Source of the DNA: Sphingobacteriaceae bacterium UBA6709
Lineage (GTDB): Bacteria > Bacteroidota > Bacteroidia > Sphingobacteriales > Sphingobacteriaceae
Direction of reading: 5' to 3'
DNA: 47,998 nt
Assembly: GCA_002454425.1 (NCBI GenBank)
Contig: DKIV01000024.1
Location: 1-47,998, forward strand
Shown here: in pieces, positions 1 through 7,441 of the stretch
Layout of the letters: each line of letters starts with the position of its first letter
How positions within the stretch are numbered: the first letter of the stretch is position 1
Notes under the pieces: model-generated
Database searches by the model: none
Seen by the model: the letters and a program-made list of their open reading frames with translations, nothing else
What the model was told of the DNA's origin: nothing
Made by a program: the position numbers and the translations under genes

Positions 1-743
1 TGAAAAAGCTGAGCGCTGTGATAAGATTTGCTCCTCAGCTTCCCCATTTCCCTGTCCGCTATCTTCTGCAAGATCAGCAGCCGGACATACCGTCTCCGGT
101 AGCCTGTATTCAGTCAGGAAACAACACCTCAAAACCCATATGAAGCGTAGCTTCCAGCCTTGCGTTGATCCGGTCAAGGTACGAAAAAACAATACTCAGG
201 TCAATAAATAATTGCAAATAAAATCCTTAAAACCAGCACAATCGCTAATAAAGCACCTCTGACAAGTTATTTCTCCATCCCCACCTCCCGGCAGTTCAGC
301 AAGCGCTATCCGACAGTAGCCTTGCAGCGTGCTCTCCAGCACCCGACGGTGCCCCGAAAGGTGCCTTGCGGTACGCTAAACGTACCCCGGCATCCTCCTG
401 ACACCTACCTAAGAGTATTCGCATGCGGGTATATGCTGCCGAAATACAGACCGTATAAAGACCGACCCTTCGGACTACCCCTCGGTCTTAACACCCTTTT
501 TATTCGCTTTATATTCGGTTTCATGCAGACACTGTTAGGTAAGTGTTAGGATACTGCAAGGGTACTCGTAAGAAACTTAATGGGTAGGATTGGTAAGGTG
601 CCGGCTTGTACGCAGACAGCCATTATGGAGGGCTCAGGTGGCTGTTTGGAAACTGGCCCGAGAATTCTTCGACTTTTAACAAAAGAAAAGGGACTGAATC
701 ATGAGCAGATCCAGTCCCTTTTTGTAACTATAATATCAACCTT
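1..743. other. gene-free, hairpin-rich left flank
   Basis: No convincing gene is seen here. A 75-codon open frame at 322-549 and an 88-codon frame at 580-846 have no recognisable domain and no plausible start context; the second runs into the dsbD terminator and 3' end. The sequence contains short perfect stems: GGTACG 370-375 with CGTACC 381-386, and AAGACCGA 458-465 with TCGGTCTT 482-489. It also has repeated GGTGCC words around 350-365. This could be a structured non-coding element or a decayed mobile element; the sequence alone does not decide. Confidence 0.4.
686..723 (-). terminator. rho-independent terminator of the dsbD operon
   Basis: An 11-bp perfect stem, AAAAGGGACTG at 686-696 pairing with CAGTCCCTTTT starting at 712, has a 15-nt loop. 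Read on the minus strand the stem ends in a T-rich run, TTTTCTTTTGTT. It lies 21 bp past the dsbD stop codon and is the obvious end of that transcript. Confidence 0.8.
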
Positions 744-2438
744 CTATTTAGACTTAAAGGCAGCAAGGCCACTGTCTAAATACGCGAGGTATGTTTTAAC
801 ATCATACTCAGCACCAACAGGTTTAACCAGGGTGTTTCCCTCGTGATCGAGAAGTACATAGAATGGCTGAGAGTTCGCGTTAAAACGTGAAGCCTGCAGA
901 TCGCTCCATTTATTTCCGATGGTGCGGATCTTACGTCCCGAAGTTTTAGAAACCGTCTGCTCCTCAGGGGCGAGTTCAGTTTTATCGTCAACATACAGCT
1001 GGATCAGTACATACTCATCACGAATACGTTGAAGTACTTCCTTATCAGGCCATACAGAAGCTTCCATTTTACGGCAGTTAACGCAAGCGTGTCCGGTAAA
1101 GTCGATCATCACCGGCTTACCAACTTTCTTCGCGTATGCCATTCCCTCGTCGTAATCGAAGAAGGCATTCAGACCAAGGGGCGCATGGAAAAGCTCCGCA
1201 TATTTGTGAGGTTTGCTGTCTTCCGCAGAAGCGGCGTGTCCCCCTCCAAAACCACCACTCATGCTCGCGGTATACAGGTCAAAGTCCTGCGTTTGCTGTG
1301 GCGGCAAAAAGGCCGAGATAGAAGAAAGCGGCGCACCCCACAAGCCAGGAACCATATACATGGTAAAGGCAAGTACGATAGTAGCTAAAAATAGTCGGGG
1401 AATAGAGATAAAACTTACATCGGAGTCGTGAGAGAATTTGATCTTTCCGAGCAGATAAAGTCCCATAAGTCCGAAGATGACAATCCATAAGGACAAGAAC
1501 ACTTCACGATCAAACCATTCCCAGTGATACGCAAGATCTACATTCGACAAGAACTTGAGCGCAAGGGCAAGTTCCAAAAAGCCTAATACCACTTTTACAC
1601 TGTTTAGCCAACCGCCTGACTTTGGCAGCGACTGGAGCAGCGAAGGGAACATGGCGAACAATGCAAATGGTATGGCCAGCGCTAAGGCGAAGCCAAACAT
1701 GCCGATAGCCGGACCTAAAAGAGCGCCCATCGTTGCCGCCTGCACCAGTAGTGTTCCAATGATAGGACCCGTACATGAGAAGGAAACAAGAGCCAGGGTT
1801 GCCGCCATAAAGAAAATGCCGGCGAAGCCTTTTTTATCGGACTTAGCATCCATTTTATTCACCCATGAAGAAGGGAGTGTAATTTCAAAAGCACCGAGGA
1901 ACGACGCGGCGAACACTACCAGAAGCAGGAAGAACGCGAAGTTAAAAATCCCATTTGTCGACAGGTCATTTAAGGCGTCAGCGCCAAATATCACCGTAAC
2001 CAACAGGCCTAAAACTACATAGATAACGATGATGGAAAGACCGTAGAAAACAGCCTTGGTGACCGCCGTACCCTTAGATTGTGCCGATTTAGTGAAATAG
2101 CTTACTGTAAGCGGCAGCATCGGGAAGATACATGGCATGAGCAGCGCGGCAAGTCCTCCGATAAATCCGGCGAGGAAAATGGCCCACATCGATTGTTGCC
2201 CGCCCTCAGCGTCGGCAGTTTTCGCGCTCACTGCTGTCAGGGAATCCTTTTTCAAGGTGTCCTGCGCCGGACTAACCACCGCAGCCTTGCTCGTGGTAGT
2301 ATCTACTGCAGGTGCAGCATCTACGTCGGTAAACTCTATATCGTCGACAGATACAGCACCGGAATCCTGTCCTTTAACGCTAGTAGCGGTGAATACCGCG
2401 AATATAGCGAAGAACAATATGTACTTAAGAAACTTCAT
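744..2438 (-). CDS. dsbD: DsbD-type thiol:disulfide interchange protein (beta-gamma domains)
   Basis: This inner-membrane reductase carries electrons from cytosolic thioredoxin to periplasmic or extracytoplasmic thiol proteins. A signal peptide (about 1-23, ending before Gln24) and a low-complexity linker (about 25-80) precede an eight-helix DsbD-beta domain (about 85-380). That domain has the redox cysteines Cys103 in MPCIFP and Cys222 in SFSCTGP. The C-terminal thioredoxin-like gamma domain (about 425-564) carries the Cys452-Val-Asn-Cys455 active site. The alpha domain found at the N-terminus of E. coli DsbD is missing here and is encoded by the upstream gene (2603-3049). Both genes are on the minus strand with a 164-bp gap that holds a hairpin. 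ATG at 2438 gives a good signal peptide. Family assignment is firm; the physiological client proteins are unknown. Confidence 0.93.
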   Translation of the reverse strand: MKFLKYILFFAIFAVFTATSVKGQDSGAVSVDDIEFTDVDAAPAVDTTTSKAAVVSPAQDTLKKDSLTAVSAKTADAEGGQQSMWAIFLAGFIGGLAALLMPCIFPMLPLTVSYFTKSAQSKGTAVTKAVFYGLSIIVIYVVLGLLVTVIFGADALNDLSTNGIFNFAFFLLLVVFAASFLGAFEITLPSSWVNKMDAKSDKKGFAGIFFMAATLALVSFSCTGPIIGTLLVQAATMGALLGPAIGMFGFALALAIPFALFAMFPSLLQSLPKSGGWLNSVKVVLGFLELALALKFLSNVDLAYHWEWFDREVFLSLWIVIFGLMGLYLLGKIKFSHDSDVSFISIPRLFLATIVLAFTMYMVPGLWGAPLSSISAFLPPQQTQDFDLYTASMSGGFGGGHAASAEDSKPHKYAELFHAPLGLNAFFDYDEGMAYAKKVGKPVMIDFTGHACVNCRKMEASVWPDKEVLQRIRDEYVLIQLYVDDKTELAPEEQTVSKTSGRKIRTIGNKWSDLQASRFNANSQPFYVLLDHEGNTLVKPVGAEYDVKTYLAYLDSGLAAFKSK

Positions 2439-2564
2439 GGGGTATGGAAGTGTTTATGGGGGTTTAACAGCGCTGAAAGCTTTTGTTTCCGGAATGCTTT
2501 GCTGGCGATGGCCGGATGCGGCGTAGGAAACAGCTTATACGGTGCTTATTTATTGTAGGCTGGT

Positions 2565-2592
2565 AACACCGATGACATCAGTCACCGGTGTT
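2565..2592 (-). terminator. stem-loop between the DsbD-alpha gene and dsbD
   Basis: AACACCGATGAC at 2565-2576 pairs with GTCACCGGTGTT at 2581-2592, a 12-bp stem with one mismatch and a 4-nt ATCA loop. It lies 11 bp after the alpha-domain gene stop on the minus strand. There is no T-run after it, so it may be an attenuator or an mRNA 3'-end stabiliser rather than a full terminator. Confidence 0.5.
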
Positions 2593-2602
2593 CATGATAA
2601 AA

Positions 2603-3049
2603 TTATTTTACTGGAATGCTGAATTCAACTTCATCAGGAGGCAGACACTGGTGATCATCACATACCATGAATTCCAGTTTACCGGTAACGGTAGCAGTCT
2701 TTCCTTTTAAGGTTACACGTTGTTGAAATACCGCGGCATTCTCGAAGTAGCTAACGTTCATGTTAAACGTCTTCTCGAACTTTGTGATCGGCTTTGGTTC
2801 GATCGTTTTGCCCTTAACCACGTACTGAGAAGAAGGATTAAAAGTGAACGTTGTTGGCACAGGACCACCTTCACCAACATTCTGAGAATAGATATGCCAC
2901 CCTTTATCGATGGTAGCTTTCAACAATACCACAGCTTCGGTAGCGCTAACACGCTTAGCGGCATATGACCATTTCACAGGCTTCAGAATCTGAGCATTTA
3001 CTGCAGTGCCGATAAAAACTGCAAGTGCAAACAATATTACTTTTTTCAT
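2603..3049 (-). CDS. DsbD alpha-domain protein (periplasmic thiol reductant)
   Basis: A 148-residue secreted protein equivalent to the free N-terminal alpha domain of DsbD, which relays electrons from the DsbD core to periplasmic clients. The signal peptide spans about 1-19 and ends before Gln20. The body is an immunoglobulin-like domain with the redox pair Cys130 and Cys135 in CDDHQCLPPDEVEF, near the C-terminus as in DsbD-alpha. In E. coli the corresponding cysteines are a few residues further apart. It is the first gene of a minus-strand pair with the beta-gamma dsbD gene and probably works with it. The family call rests on the motif and the neighbour; the exact substrate cannot be read from sequence. 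Confidence 0.85.
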   Translation of the reverse strand: MKKVILFALAVFIGTAVNAQILKPVKWSYAAKRVSATEAVVLLKATIDKGWHIYSQNVGEGGPVPTTFTFNPSSQYVVKGKTIEPKPITKFEKTFNMNVSYFENAAVFQQRVTLKGKTATVTGKLEFMVCDDHQCLPPDEVEFSIPVK

Positions 3050-3363
3050 TTTTATAGTTTTCGATTTTTATTTAAAAGTGTAGACAAATTCGTTGCTAAT
3101 TGTCAGGCATAACTGTAAAACGTTATCTTGACAAAGATGTAACATATTGACAGTGGCGACACTTGATGGTTTAAGCGTCGGCAGTGTATTTAACGACCTT
3201 TGATTACAAAGCGAATATAAAGAATATTTTAAATTGCAACTTTTGACAGAGCTCGCACAATTTTGTGATTTGCGTGTTTTAAGCATTAAAATTTGCGCCT
3301 ACATAACTTTTTTTTTAACGTTTTTTCAGGCGACATATTATTTTTGCAGCCCCGGAAAGAAAA
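3050..3363. other. divergent promoter region, DsbD-alpha gene / DUF4268 gene
   Basis: A 314-bp AT-rich region between two divergent genes with no credible ORF. It should hold both promoters. A match to the Bacteroidota -7 element TAnnTTTG is seen on the plus strand at 3339-3346. I see no clear minus-strand element. Confidence 0.5.
3339..3346 (+). promoter_or_regulatory. candidate Bacteroidota -7 promoter element
   Basis: TATTTTTG matches the Bacteroidota TAnnTTTG -7 consensus, 17 bp before the ATG of the DUF4268 gene, so the leader would be very short. The expected upstream TTTG (-33) box is only a T-run, so this is tentative. Confidence 0.35.
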
Positions 3364-3825
3364 ATGTATACAAAAGAAGAAAAATCACATCTACGCAAAG
3401 CATTCTGGACAGCGTTCGGACAGTATATGCAACCCCTGCTTTCGGCGGACGGCAACAAGGTAAACTGGATAAATTATAAAACCGGGGTAAAGAACATTTA
3501 CTTCCGCTGTTCGGCAGAACAACGTCTCAGCTATATTGCCATAGAGATAAATCACCCTGATGAAGGCATCCGGGAGCTTTTCTTCGAGCAGTTCACGGAA
3601 TTTAAAACCCTATTTCATAACCTTATGGGCGAAGAATGGCAGTGGGAACCGCGGATACAGGACGCCTACGGACGCTCCTGCGCCATGATATATAAGGAAC
3701 TTCACGATGTGAATGTATTTAACAAAGAGCGCTGGCCCGAGGTGATTTCATTTCTAAAGCCGCGACTAGTGCTCCTGGATGAGTTTTGGGTTGACATCCG
3801 TGACACCTTTGACGCGCTCAAATAA
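3364..3825 (+). CDS. DUF4268 domain protein
   Basis: A 153-residue soluble protein with the DUF4268 fold along its whole length (conserved stretches around AFWTAFGQYM, W..Y.TG and the RP.VI.FLKPRL-type end). This domain is often fused to nucleases or stands alone in Bacteroidota; its molecular role is not established. There is no signal peptide or membrane segment. The next gene (3966) is 140 bp downstream on the same strand. Function is unknown; I recognise only the domain. Confidence 0.75.
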   Translation: MYTKEEKSHLRKAFWTAFGQYMQPLLSADGNKVNWINYKTGVKNIYFRCSAEQRLSYIAIEINHPDEGIRELFFEQFTEFKTLFHNLMGEEWQWEPRIQDAYGRSCAMIYKELHDVNVFNKERWPEVISFLKPRLVLLDEFWVDIRDTFDALK

Positions 3826-3965
3826 TGTCTCCCTAGCAGGGGTCATCAGCGGATGGAGCCCAGAGCATTTACCCTACCCTATCTTAAGGGTCATCATAGA
3901 ACCAGGAAGGGAGCGAATTAAAAATACTCGCTATTTATCTATCTTTACCAAAAAAACTGCAGGCA

Positions 3966-4250
3966 TTGAAAGCGACCATAAAAATTGAATATTGTCCCAA
4001 ATGCGGATGGATGCTGCGCGCGGCGTATATGGCGCAGGAGTTGCTAACCACGTTCAGTGATGATATTGCAGGTGTGATGCTCGCTCCCGCTGAAATAAAT
4101 GGCACCTATAAAGTTAGCATCGATGATTCCCTGATCTTCGACCGTAAACGCGAAGGGCGCTTTCCCGAGATCAAAGAGTTGAAACAACTCGTGCGCGATG
4201 TCGTAGCTCCGGAGAAATCCCTTGGCCATTCCGATAAAAAAACTGAATAA
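3966..4250 (+). CDS. SelT/SelW/SelH (Rdx) family CxxC protein
   Basis: A 94-residue protein with the Rdx thioredoxin-like fold: beta strand IKIEYCPKC, then an amphipathic helix with LL.TF, then the G.Y.V..D..LIFDRK.EGRFPE strand-turn typical of SelW-like proteins. The redox motif is Cys-Pro-Lys-Cys near residue 9; the second Cys sits where selenoproteins have Sec. The start appears to be TTG at 3966. There is no in-frame ATG before the CxxC, and the first downstream ATG would cut through the motif. It is probably a small cytosolic thiol oxidoreductase; the partner is unknown. Confidence 0.8.
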   Translation: MKATIKIEYCPKCGWMLRAAYMAQELLTTFSDDIAGVMLAPAEINGTYKVSIDDSLIFDRKREGRFPEIKELKQLVRDVVAPEKSLGHSDKKTE

Positions 4251-4646
4251 GAAAATAAGATGGACCGGGTGCAAATAAAGAGGGTCCTTTCTGAAACTAC
4301 CTAATTAGTTCCAATCAAATATCCGTTATTAAGATTGCATCAGGCATTCAGCATTCAAATAAGTGGCGGAAAATCAATTGTCTTATCCCCAACATGTTCG
4401 GGAAAGGGTAACTCTTCTTTCAGATCTTCTTCACCTATGTCCAACATCTTATTATTTCACGTCAGGACAAGAGTTGAGACTCGCGGGTTTTATTACCTTC
4501 CGAAAACCGCTAGTGAGTAAAAGAGATTCATTTGGGCAACCCTTTAACATTTTTTGTATATTCATCGCACTAAAAACCTGTGATATGAAAGCGTATCGCA
4601 GGGAAAAACGAAAGAACCTGGGATCATTATCCTAAACACATTAACA
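4251..4646 (+). promoter_or_regulatory. leader and promoter region of the GH28 gene
   Basis: A 396-bp stretch without a credible gene; the 90-codon frame at 4363-4635 shows no family features. TTTG at 4531-4534 followed by ATTTTTTG near 4549-4556 is an imperfect Bacteroidota promoter. A stem-loop (CCTGTGATA 4577-4585 with TATCGCAGG 4594-4602, one G-U pair) lies about 45 bp before the GH28 ATG, inside the probable 5' leader. Confidence 0.35.
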
Positions 4647-6080
4647 ATGAGCATTAGAAGATTAATTATTATGGCGGCAGTGGCCCTAAGCGCAATGCAG
4701 CCAGTGTCGGCACAAAGTATTAAAGGCGCTAAAACATGGCAGACGAGTGCGGAACCTCTGAAAGCAATGGCTTTAGTACGTGCCAAAATAAAGGCTCCTA
4801 TATTCAAAAACAAAGACTATTTGGTTACCGCCTTTGGTGCTAAGGGCGACGGAAACACCAAAAATACGGAGGCTTTTAAAAAAGCTATCGAAGCCTGTCA
4901 TGCTAATGGAGGCGGTCGTGTAGTGGTGCCGGCAGGGAGGTTTCTGACAGGACCTATCTACATAAAGAGCAATGTAAATCTGCATCTTTCAGAAAACGCG
5001 ACAATTGTCTTTAGTCGCGACAGCAAAGATTATCCTCTGGTTCTTACCCGTTGGGAAGGAATGGACTGCATGAATTTCTCTCCACAGTTGTATGCTTATG
5101 GCGAAAGCAATATTGCCATTACCGGTACAGGTACGCTGGATGGCAACGCTGACAATAGCAACTGGTGGCCATGGAAAGGACGTGCGGATCACGGCTGGAA
5201 AAAAGGAGAACCAAATCAGTTCGCGGATCGGGAGGCACTACACAAGCAGATGGCTGCCCGTATAGATCCGAAGAAGCGCGTGTACGGAGAGGGACATTAC
5301 CTTCGTCCGTATATGTTGCAACCATACAACTGTAAGAATTTGTTAATCTCCGGTGTCAAGATGATCAATTCACCCATGTGGTTCATCAGTCCTGTAATGT
5401 GTGATAACATTACCATTGAGAAAGTGAATATACAATCGCACGGTCCGAATACCGATGGTTGCGATCCCGACGCTTGCCGGAATGTGCTTATCAAAGATTG
5501 CTTTTTTGACACGGGCGACGACTGTATCGCCATTAAATCAGGAAGGGACGAGGATGGTCGCGACAATAAAAGGCCTGCTGAAAACCACATCATCGAAGGA
5601 TGTATCATGAAAGACGGACACGGTGGTGTAGTACTAGGAAGTGAAATTGCAGGTGGAGCAAGAAATATCTTCGCCGTAAACTGCGAGATGAGCAGTCCTA
5701 ACCTTGATATTATTCTTCGTCTCAAAACCAGCTCCTCGAGAGGGGGTGTTATTGAAAACATCTTCATGAAGGACATTAAAGTTGGCACCTATAAAATTGC
5801 CGCGGTACACTGTAATATGTTTTATGAAAAACCAGGATCACATATCCCGGCAATACGTAACGTATGGGTAGAAAACATGACCGTTAAGGATGGTGGTCAA
5901 TATGGTATTTTTGTAAACGCTTACAAGGAATCACCGGTTACGGGATTAAAGCTTGTTAATTGTACTATCGACGGGGTAGAGACGCCTGTGAAGGCAGACT
6001 TTGTGAAAGATATAAAATTTAGCAATGTCACTATAAACGGCAAATCCGTGACGGCGGACGCGCTACTGTCAGGCAAATAG
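4647..6080 (+). CDS. secreted GH28 polygalacturonase-type glycosidase
   Basis: Glycoside hydrolase of family 28, which hydrolyses galacturonosyl or related linkages in pectin by inversion. The signal peptide spans about 1-22 and ends before Gln23; a right-handed beta-helix follows with its Pectate_lyase_3-like start AFGAKGDG near residue 63. All four GH28 signatures are visible: NTDG (268-271), DTGDDC (288-293, catalytic aspartates 291 and 292 with Asp270), GHG (His325) and RLK (358-360). Length 477 fits bacterial exo-acting or rhamnogalacturonan-type members. It stands alone between a terminator at 6101 and the upstream leader, with an AraC regulator next. It is predicted periplasmic or surface-exposed. 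The exact substrate (homogalacturonan or rhamnogalacturonan) is not resolvable here. Confidence 0.92.
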   Translation: MSIRRLIIMAAVALSAMQPVSAQSIKGAKTWQTSAEPLKAMALVRAKIKAPIFKNKDYLVTAFGAKGDGNTKNTEAFKKAIEACHANGGGRVVVPAGRFLTGPIYIKSNVNLHLSENATIVFSRDSKDYPLVLTRWEGMDCMNFSPQLYAYGESNIAITGTGTLDGNADNSNWWPWKGRADHGWKKGEPNQFADREALHKQMAARIDPKKRVYGEGHYLRPYMLQPYNCKNLLISGVKMINSPMWFISPVMCDNITIEKVNIQSHGPNTDGCDPDACRNVLIKDCFFDTGDDCIAIKSGRDEDGRDNKRPAENHIIEGCIMKDGHGGVVLGSEIAGGARNIFAVNCEMSSPNLDIILRLKTSSSRGGVIENIFMKDIKVGTYKIAAVHCNMFYEKPGSHIPAIRNVWVENMTVKDGGQYGIFVNAYKESPVTGLKLVNCTIDGVETPVKADFVKDIKFSNVTINGKSVTADALLSGK

Positions 6081-6398
6081 CGCTGACACCAAACAAAACG
6101 AAAGGGAATTTTGATGCGCATTATCCGCGGTTGAGATTCCCTTTTTTGTTAGCAAAAAGCGAATCTCAAAAATATTTGATATCAAGCTTCACTCCTCTCT
6201 GCGGTATCAATTCTCCGACATAAGGAAGCGCTATCCCTGATAAACATCAGTTCTCCGTGTACATAAGCCTATTTTATCGCGGGCCCAGACGTCAGCACTT
6301 ATTAGGGCAAACTAAAACCATCATTTATAAACATATATTTTAGCAAAGCTTGACATTCACTACTAATTAATAGTAAATTCAGGCCGCAAACCTGAAAT
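6081..6398 (+). promoter_or_regulatory. GH28-AraC intergenic region
   Basis: A 318-bp region with no gene. It begins with the GH28 terminator (6101-6147) and otherwise should hold the promoter of the AraC gene at 6399. AT-rich sequence at about 6300-6390 is a likely promoter zone, but I cannot assign a clear TTTG/TAnnTTTG pair. Confidence 0.4.
6101..6147 (+). terminator. rho-independent terminator after GH28
   Basis: AAAGGGAAT at 6101-6109 pairs with ATTCCCTTT at 6136-6144, followed by a T-run to 6147. The 26-nt loop is GC-containing and partly self-paired. It lies 20 bp after the GH28 stop codon and separates that gene from the AraC regulator. Confidence 0.75.
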
Positions 6399-7274
6399 AT
6401 GAAGCCCCAGCTTATAAACATTAATCTAGATGGAGAAAGTACCATCCGCGTAAAAAAAATCGAGCACTCTAATCTCGACACTCCGTATCATTTTCATAAT
6501 CTATGTGAACTTGTATGGATAGAGACAGGTTTTGGCAAACGTATCATCGGGGATCATGTCGATAATTTCGGGCAAAACGATTTAATACTTATGGGTCCGA
6601 ACCTGCCGCATATCTGGCAGAATGATAAATTCAATAATAAGGACCAACAGAATCTGGTAAACTCAACGGTGATCTATTTTCAGCCGGACTTTCTTCTACA
6701 TCTATCAAACGAACCAGAATTAACCTTGCTTTTAGAAAGGCTCTTGGAGAGATCAAACCGGGGTTTGCTTTATTCTGGTGTCAACAAAGCGAAGATTATT
6801 GAGGGAATTCTGCGCGTGGCCAGCAACGAAGGCATGAAGAAAATCATTTCCTTCCTTCAACTCATAGATATTCTTTCTCAATCAGAAGATTATGAAGAAC
6901 TGGCGAGCGTCTCCTACAAAAACATTAATGATGCAAAAGACACTGACCGTATCAATAGAGTTTACCGTTATGTGATGCAGAATTTCCAACAGCAGATATC
7001 TTTAGAAGATGTGGCTGACCTTTGCAACATGACCCCTAATGCCTTCTGCAGATATTTTAGAAGCAGAACTCAGAAATCCTTTATACACTTCTTAAATGAA
7101 CTCAGAATAGGTCATGCCTCAAGACTTCTTCAGAATGAAAGCATGTCAATAGCTGAGATAGCGTACGACTGCGGATATAACAGCATTGCCAATTTCAACA
7201 AATTCTTCAAAAAAATAAACAAGATAACTCCCACGGAGTACAGACAAAAGGCTAAAAAAACACGGAGTTTATAA
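6399..7274 (+). CDS. AraC-family transcriptional regulator
   Basis: A 291-residue regulator with an N-terminal cupin-like sensor (about 15-110, with the HFHNLCELVWIETGFGKRIIGDH stretch typical of sugar-binding AraC proteins) and a C-terminal double helix-turn-helix (about 186-287). The second helix-turn-helix is marked by IAEIAYDCGY..IANFNKFFKK. It lies directly upstream of the operon that starts at 7442, on the same strand, with 167 bp between. It is the natural candidate to control that operon, and perhaps GH28 as well. The ligand is presumably a sugar from the glycan. DNA target sites are not proven; an inverted repeat at 7341-7404 is a candidate. Confidence 0.9.
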   Translation: MKPQLININLDGESTIRVKKIEHSNLDTPYHFHNLCELVWIETGFGKRIIGDHVDNFGQNDLILMGPNLPHIWQNDKFNNKDQQNLVNSTVIYFQPDFLLHLSNEPELTLLLERLLERSNRGLLYSGVNKAKIIEGILRVASNEGMKKIISFLQLIDILSQSEDYEELASVSYKNINDAKDTDRINRVYRYVMQNFQQQISLEDVADLCNMTPNAFCRYFRSRTQKSFIHFLNELRIGHASRLLQNESMSIAEIAYDCGYNSIANFNKFFKKINKITPTEYRQKAKKTRSL

Positions 7275-7340
7275 TACCAGCTAATTAAGCGCCCCCCATA
7301 AACAAGCAAATTTCATCTTAAATATGCCACCAAACATCGA

Positions 7341-7404
7341 GTTGAGCCAAATTATTGGTAAAATAATTTAGACAGGTGTTAATATAGTAATAGAGTAGCT
7401 CAAC
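7341..7404. promoter_or_regulatory. inverted repeat in the promoter region of the GH2 operon
   Basis: GTTGAGC at 7341-7347 and GCTCAAC at 7398-7404 form a perfect 7-bp inverted repeat whose starts are 57 bp apart. A second local palindrome, AAATTATT/AATAATTT, lies inside at about 7349-7370. The element sits 38-100 bp before the GH2 ATG. It could be an operator or a looped leader; the spacing is larger than for a typical dimer site. Confidence 0.35.
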
Positions 7405-7441
7405 CCTTTCAGCTACTTTCGTGTAAACAAAAAACACTAAC

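Noticed and set aside
114..205. Minus-strand frame resembling a protein C-terminus (DRINARLEA, MGFEVLFPD)
   Set aside because: No start codon, closed by a stop upstream and only about 40 residues long; too little to call a gene or remnant.
322..549. 75-codon plus-strand ORF in the left flank
   Set aside because: Proline- and arginine-rich composition, no domain, overlaps hairpins; likely non-coding.
1555..2022. 155-codon ORF antisense to dsbD
   Set aside because: Shadow of the membrane-protein gene; no independent family features.
4363..4635. 90-codon ORF before GH28
   Set aside because: No recognisable motif and it covers the probable promoter and leader stem.
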